Below are positions 59,930-64,000 of a DNA stretch of 64,000 nt, one piece after another. This stretch comes from Echinometra lucunter. Lineage: Eukaryota; Echinodermata; Echinoidea; Camarodonta; Echinometridae. The notes beneath the pieces are model-generated. The model ran no database searches. It was not told where the DNA came from and worked only from the letters and a program-made list of their open reading frames with translations. Each line of letters starts with the position of its first letter. Within the stretch, counting starts at the first letter, position 1. The stretch covers positions 185,059 through 249,058 of the forward strand of contig CM057165.1 of the NCBI GenBank assembly GCA_029962745.1. The letters are read 5' to 3'. The translations under genes were made by a program, and so were the position numbers.

Positions 59930-62900
59930 ATACAAAAGACACTAGATACTTTTATAATGTACACCTTCCTGCAGAAATCGCGGATAGTTGGACACCTCGC
60001 TGAAAAAATATATTTTGGCATCTGCTGCAGGAATAAGAGCGATTTCTGATCAAAAGCACGTACCTCACCTTGTTTCTACATTTTATGAGCAAGCAAAAAA
60101 TGGATTTTTCTTTTAGATACTGAAAACAGGTTCAAGTGTCTTGCTAATCCCTTCTCGCGATTTTAATAACAATTTATTGGCATCTTCCATTCTCACAGAG
60201 GGTATGATAGGAATAGGCTAATAGTCACAGGCCGTTATCTCCTGAAAATCTATCTATTTATAGGCCAACTTGCCGCTCGAATCCTTGAAGTTATACTAAC
60301 ATGTATGAGTAAAAGAGTAGCATATAAATTGGATAGAGGGATAAGATGCTAACCTATTCCTTTCTAATGAAAAGTGCCATAATCGGCATTGGTCAAGAAT
60401 TCCAAATATGAGCGAGTGAAGCGAGAGAGAGCACTTACAGGATTTTCCTTTATTTTCATTCATCTTTTTGCTTTCTCTTTCTCTTTTACAATATTATTTC
60501 CTCTTTAAAAAAAAGTAAACTGAGCTATACGACAGTTTGGTGACTGTGCCAGGGCCGGTTGGCTATAAAAGAAAAGGGGTCCTTAACATTTTCAGGTGTT
60601 TTTTACCCTCAAAATTCTCACTGATAAGCAGATAAAAGGATTTCAAAAGGGGGGAGGGGGCTGTGCCAATCCCCCCCCCCCCCCCCGTGTCAAAACAGGA
60701 GGGGGGGGGAGAGCGTGGTCAATTTGGCCACCCCCTGGATCCGCCCTACACTGCATCAAAATGCTGTCACAATTGTCGATGGCGTTTTTGTACAGCGGAA
60801 AGCTTGCCTCAGCATGTATAACCTAAAATACATGAATCTGCATGTGACTCTCTTGCGATTTCTCCTCAATTTCTTGATTTTAAGTGAAAAAACAACAACA
60901 AAACTGGTTTTAAGAAGAGATCCTAAGCATCCTTGTCATGTATTTTTGTATGAATGAATATCTAGGAACGGTGGGACTATAGATTTAGACTTGAATTTCT
61001 CAAAATAACATTTCCGCAGGTTGTAGCCTATAGATTTCTGACGGTTTGGATGACTGCTGACGAATTGTAACCTCGCACGGGAAAAAGCGCCCTGAAGATG
61101 CATGTATACACATCTCCCCTAAAATTAACAAGTTTGATCATTTATTTCCATCACATTTACCTTTTGAATAGGTTCACAGATAAAAAAAATAAATTAAAAT
61201 GCCACTAAAATAGAAAAATAAAAATAAAAGCCTTAAAAATCGACGGGGGGGGGGGGGGGGGGGGGGGGGGGGAATTACATGTAGTCCTCTGTACCCTCAG
61301 GGATTGCCACCTACATGTATGGTTATGCTGTTTCATGCTATTTACTTTCATTGGTGACTGGTTCACTGAAATAGATGGGATAGATAGATGAGAAGTGATC
61401 AAGTGACACAGTGATTTTATGGAAATATACATGATTATGATGTCTTTTTCTATGTGTGTGTATATATCACCTTCGTTCATAGCAAAACGGCTGTATATTG
61501 ATGTCATGGATAAAACAATTCTGGTTTTATTACTCTTCCAAAATTTTCTTTCATTTCTTGTAAGTCTTGCACTCATTCCTCAGCTCTCTCTATCCTTCAT
61601 TATTCATTATTTTTTCTCTTCATTAATAACAACAACAAAAATACTTGGTTTCAGAGAAAAAAAATAATTAATATTTTTGCGGGGCTACTTTTTGAGCCCA
61701 CCAGCCCGAAATTTCTACATTGTATTACAGTTAACACTGGACCCTATGAGAATTTCAGGGGCTCTTTTTTAGTTTTCCATGGATCTTTTTGGCATTTCGG
61801 GGGCGAATTCACCCTGAGCCCCCATCTATTTTTTTCCCTGCTTGGTTTTCAAGTTCAATTCATCACAAAGTACGTGACTTGAAATGTGACAAGATAATGA
61901 GAGACAACTTTTTAATAAAAAGAGTCAACACACCTCTGCAATTATGGCTTTCACAGCATTTTACTGCACTTTTGTGATCATCTTGGACTTGCCTATGCAC
62001 AATACCTTCTCACTATACACAAAATTAAATATACAGGTATTACACATCCACTAAAACACAATCATGAAATCTGCAAATAAAAAAATGTACAATGACATCT
62101 TTAAAACAGAATAAAAACCTATTTCATTCAATTTATTTGGCACTATATCTGAATTTTATTATAATCCACATAGGTCCCTAGCACATAATACTAAACACTC
62201 AACTTTACATTTCTGCAGTTTCAAACAATATTCTGTAATGTCAGGTGCAATTTTAGCAAGTTTTTTAAAACTGCAAAATACCTCTAGAAGTGAGACACTA
62301 GCATATTTAAAAAGTTGATTGCATGTTTTGGAATGAAATACAATTGAAAAATTTATAAAATGGTGTAAAAAAAAAAAATGTCCACAATGTAGGCACCCAG
62401 ACTTTTGTTCATGTGCAGTCTAAATTTTCAAAATCAAGTTTTGTTCAATACCATTAGATCATACTGGTGAAGTGTGAAAAGTTGTAAAAATGCACCAGTA
62501 ATGAAATAGTATGCATATTTCATGCACCTAAAAAAAAAAAAAAAAAAAAAACTCCCCAAGGGGCCAAGGCATTACTGTGGCATGTTTCAACATTTATCAA
62601 TTTTCACTCCAGTGTGAAAAAGAAAAAAAAAAAGAAGAAGAATATACAGGAACAAATACATTACGATCCTAAATCCCTATTTACAATCACAATTTCCTTT
62701 GTACATGAAATATTGCAAAAACTTCCCTTATTCATCTAAAAGGACCAATATTAAAATGATCAAATACAGAGAGCTACATTCCATATCTAATACTGCTCAT
62801 TTGAGAATTGATCACATTCTGTCATTAACTATCATTGCATGTGATCAAAGTTGATATATTTACATACATGTGTCTTTTTCTTTGTATTTTTACACACAGG

Positions 62901-63350
62901 TTGGTCTCTTCATACCTTCCTTTAAACAAATGTCAATTTTGTAGCTAGCCACAAAACAGCCACGTAAAAAAGGGGGAGGATGAATATTGCTACTAGACTA
63001 TGAAGAAATAGTTGATTTTTTACAAAACACGCTTTGTCCTGACAAGAATTATTATTGATGAACTACAGGTTCTCTATCATTCCATTGCCAAAAAATTCTT
63101 TAAATATTTCTTACTAACCTACATATTCAAAAATTTCCAGTACATGTATAGTTTTACTCCTTGAATACTTGGTTTTTTAGAAAACCATACGTGGAATTGG
63201 GAGCAGCATATGATCACACAAAACAACTTCAAACCAATGTCAAGCCTGTGATCATGTTCTGAATGTTGCATTCTTTGTGAACCACGGATATGTCAATACA
63301 CATCTTAAATCCATTTACCATTACTCGTTTCATGGACGGGTAGGGAACAG
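59930..63350. other. no gene recognised
   Basis: Intergenic or long UTR-like AT-rich sequence. Includes C/G-runs at 60670-60685 and 60703-60710, a 30-base G-run at 61244-61272 and A-runs at 62367-62379, 62531-62551 and 62620-62632. No ORF with support. Confidence 0.5.
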
Positions 63351-63599
63351 CCCTTACAGAAATTTTAGGCGTGCTGCAAGCTAGTGACTAGCTAGCGGCT
63401 AGCTAGCGACTAGCTGGCAGCTAGCTTAATAAGCTTGCAACAGGCGTGGACAGAAGTTTTTAAGCAAGTTATTAGCAAGCACTTAGCATGCACGAACTGT
63501 TCGCAAGCTTGCAATTGCTTATTAAGCTAGCTGCCAGCTAGTACTAGCTAGTTGCTAAGCTAGTCGCTAGCTTGCAGCACTTCGAAATTTCTGTAAGGG
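63351..63599. mobile_element. foldback element full of TAGCTAGC
   Basis: Left CCCTTACAGAAATTTTAGGC, right inverse GAAATTTCTGTAAGGG. Both arms carry GCTGCAAGCTAG and repeated CTAGCTAGC/GACTAGCTAG segments; the two halves pair nearly end to end through AAGCTTGC near the centre. 249 bases, no ORF. Confidence 0.8.
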
Positions 63600-64000
63600 A
63601 GAGATCAAATGCAAGATTGAGAAGAAATCATGAACCAGAAAGACTCAATCATTTTAAATCTAGTACCATGCTACTAAATCTGTTTCACTATTGCTCTGTT
63701 TTCTCAAATGAGAAGAATGTTTCCAACCCTGAACTCTTCTGTCAAAAAGTATCATTTCAAAGAGCATTCTTGATCGGCATATATGATAGTTCTGCTTAAA
63801 AGTTTGTTTACTATAAAAAATCTACCTGTATTAAAAGTATTTATGTTGGTGACAGGTTGCTTTTTTTCCCCCAATGGGAGGGCAAATATATTCGGTATTC
63901 CCTGACAAAGGAGGAACTCACTTGCCATGTTACAAGAAAACAACTTTTGACTACATTTGAAAAACAACTAACAATTAACAATAATTGGAATGCTTATTAA
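63600..64000. other. no gene recognised
   Basis: AT-rich sequence up to the window edge; short frames only. Confidence 0.5.

Noticed and set aside
61242..61273. Long G-run as a possible regulatory G-quadruplex
   Set aside because: Homopolymer G or C runs occur at a dozen places here, mostly in MITE ends; length is unreliable in assemblies and no gene lies next to this one.

Overview
The window looks like a piece of an echinoderm genome, most probably a sea urchin. The reasons are intron-rich coiled-coil coding sequence with GT-AG introns of a few hundred bases, a very dense load of short palindromic and inverted-repeat transposons, CR1/L2-like and L1/Tx1-like LINE remnants, and two highly similar but indel-rich copies of one locus. 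No bacterial, operon-like or viral gene is seen. The species is inferred, not proven. || Layout. (1) 1-11666, plus strand: sixteen consecutive exons (about 1435 codons, all splice phases compatible) from the middle of a long coiled-coil protein, read as a centrosomin-family (CDK5RAP2/myomegalin-like) centrosome scaffold; both ends lie outside the contig. (2) 12501-13000: exactly 500 N, a scaffold join. (3) 13001-34921, minus strand: the same exons again in inverted orientation. This second copy is damaged: a 1361-base deletion fuses exons 6 and 8, exon 4 has lost 14 bases, exon 5 has lost one base, and exon 1 appears to lack its acceptor. It carries large insertions that copy 1 lacks: a near-complete LINE (about 20426-23605), two related Helitron2/HINE-like elements (23620-25322 and 28069-30966), a multi-hairpin foldback element (about 30990-32756) and an eight-unit 56-base minisatellite. 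A mis-joined alternative haplotype is the simplest explanation; a true inverted segmental duplication is the alternative. (4) 34922-46000: non-genic, with a GGAACGG-rich hAT-like element, a 5'-truncated L1/Tx1-like LINE (about 36700-38770), a CR1/Jockey-like LINE fragment (42010-42540) and a near-perfect 0.9-kb palindrome built from two Tc1 transposase 3' ends (43221-44122). (5) 45764-51470: three copies of a second HINE-like family (a fourth, inverted, at 59167-59927) whose internal repeats carry arrays of AGGTCA half-sites. (6) 52675-53688: an intronless gene for a type I membrane protein with an immunoglobulin-like ectodomain; two candidate exons of an unknown gene lie just upstream (49152-49270 and 52423-52536). 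(7) 53700-64000: mostly MITEs, homopolymers and unassigned AT-rich sequence. || The cellular genes show no functional linkage to each other. What ties the window together is transposon biology: several unrelated element families share the same terminal design of an inverted repeat followed by a short stem-loop and a tail ending TCT(A/C)GT.
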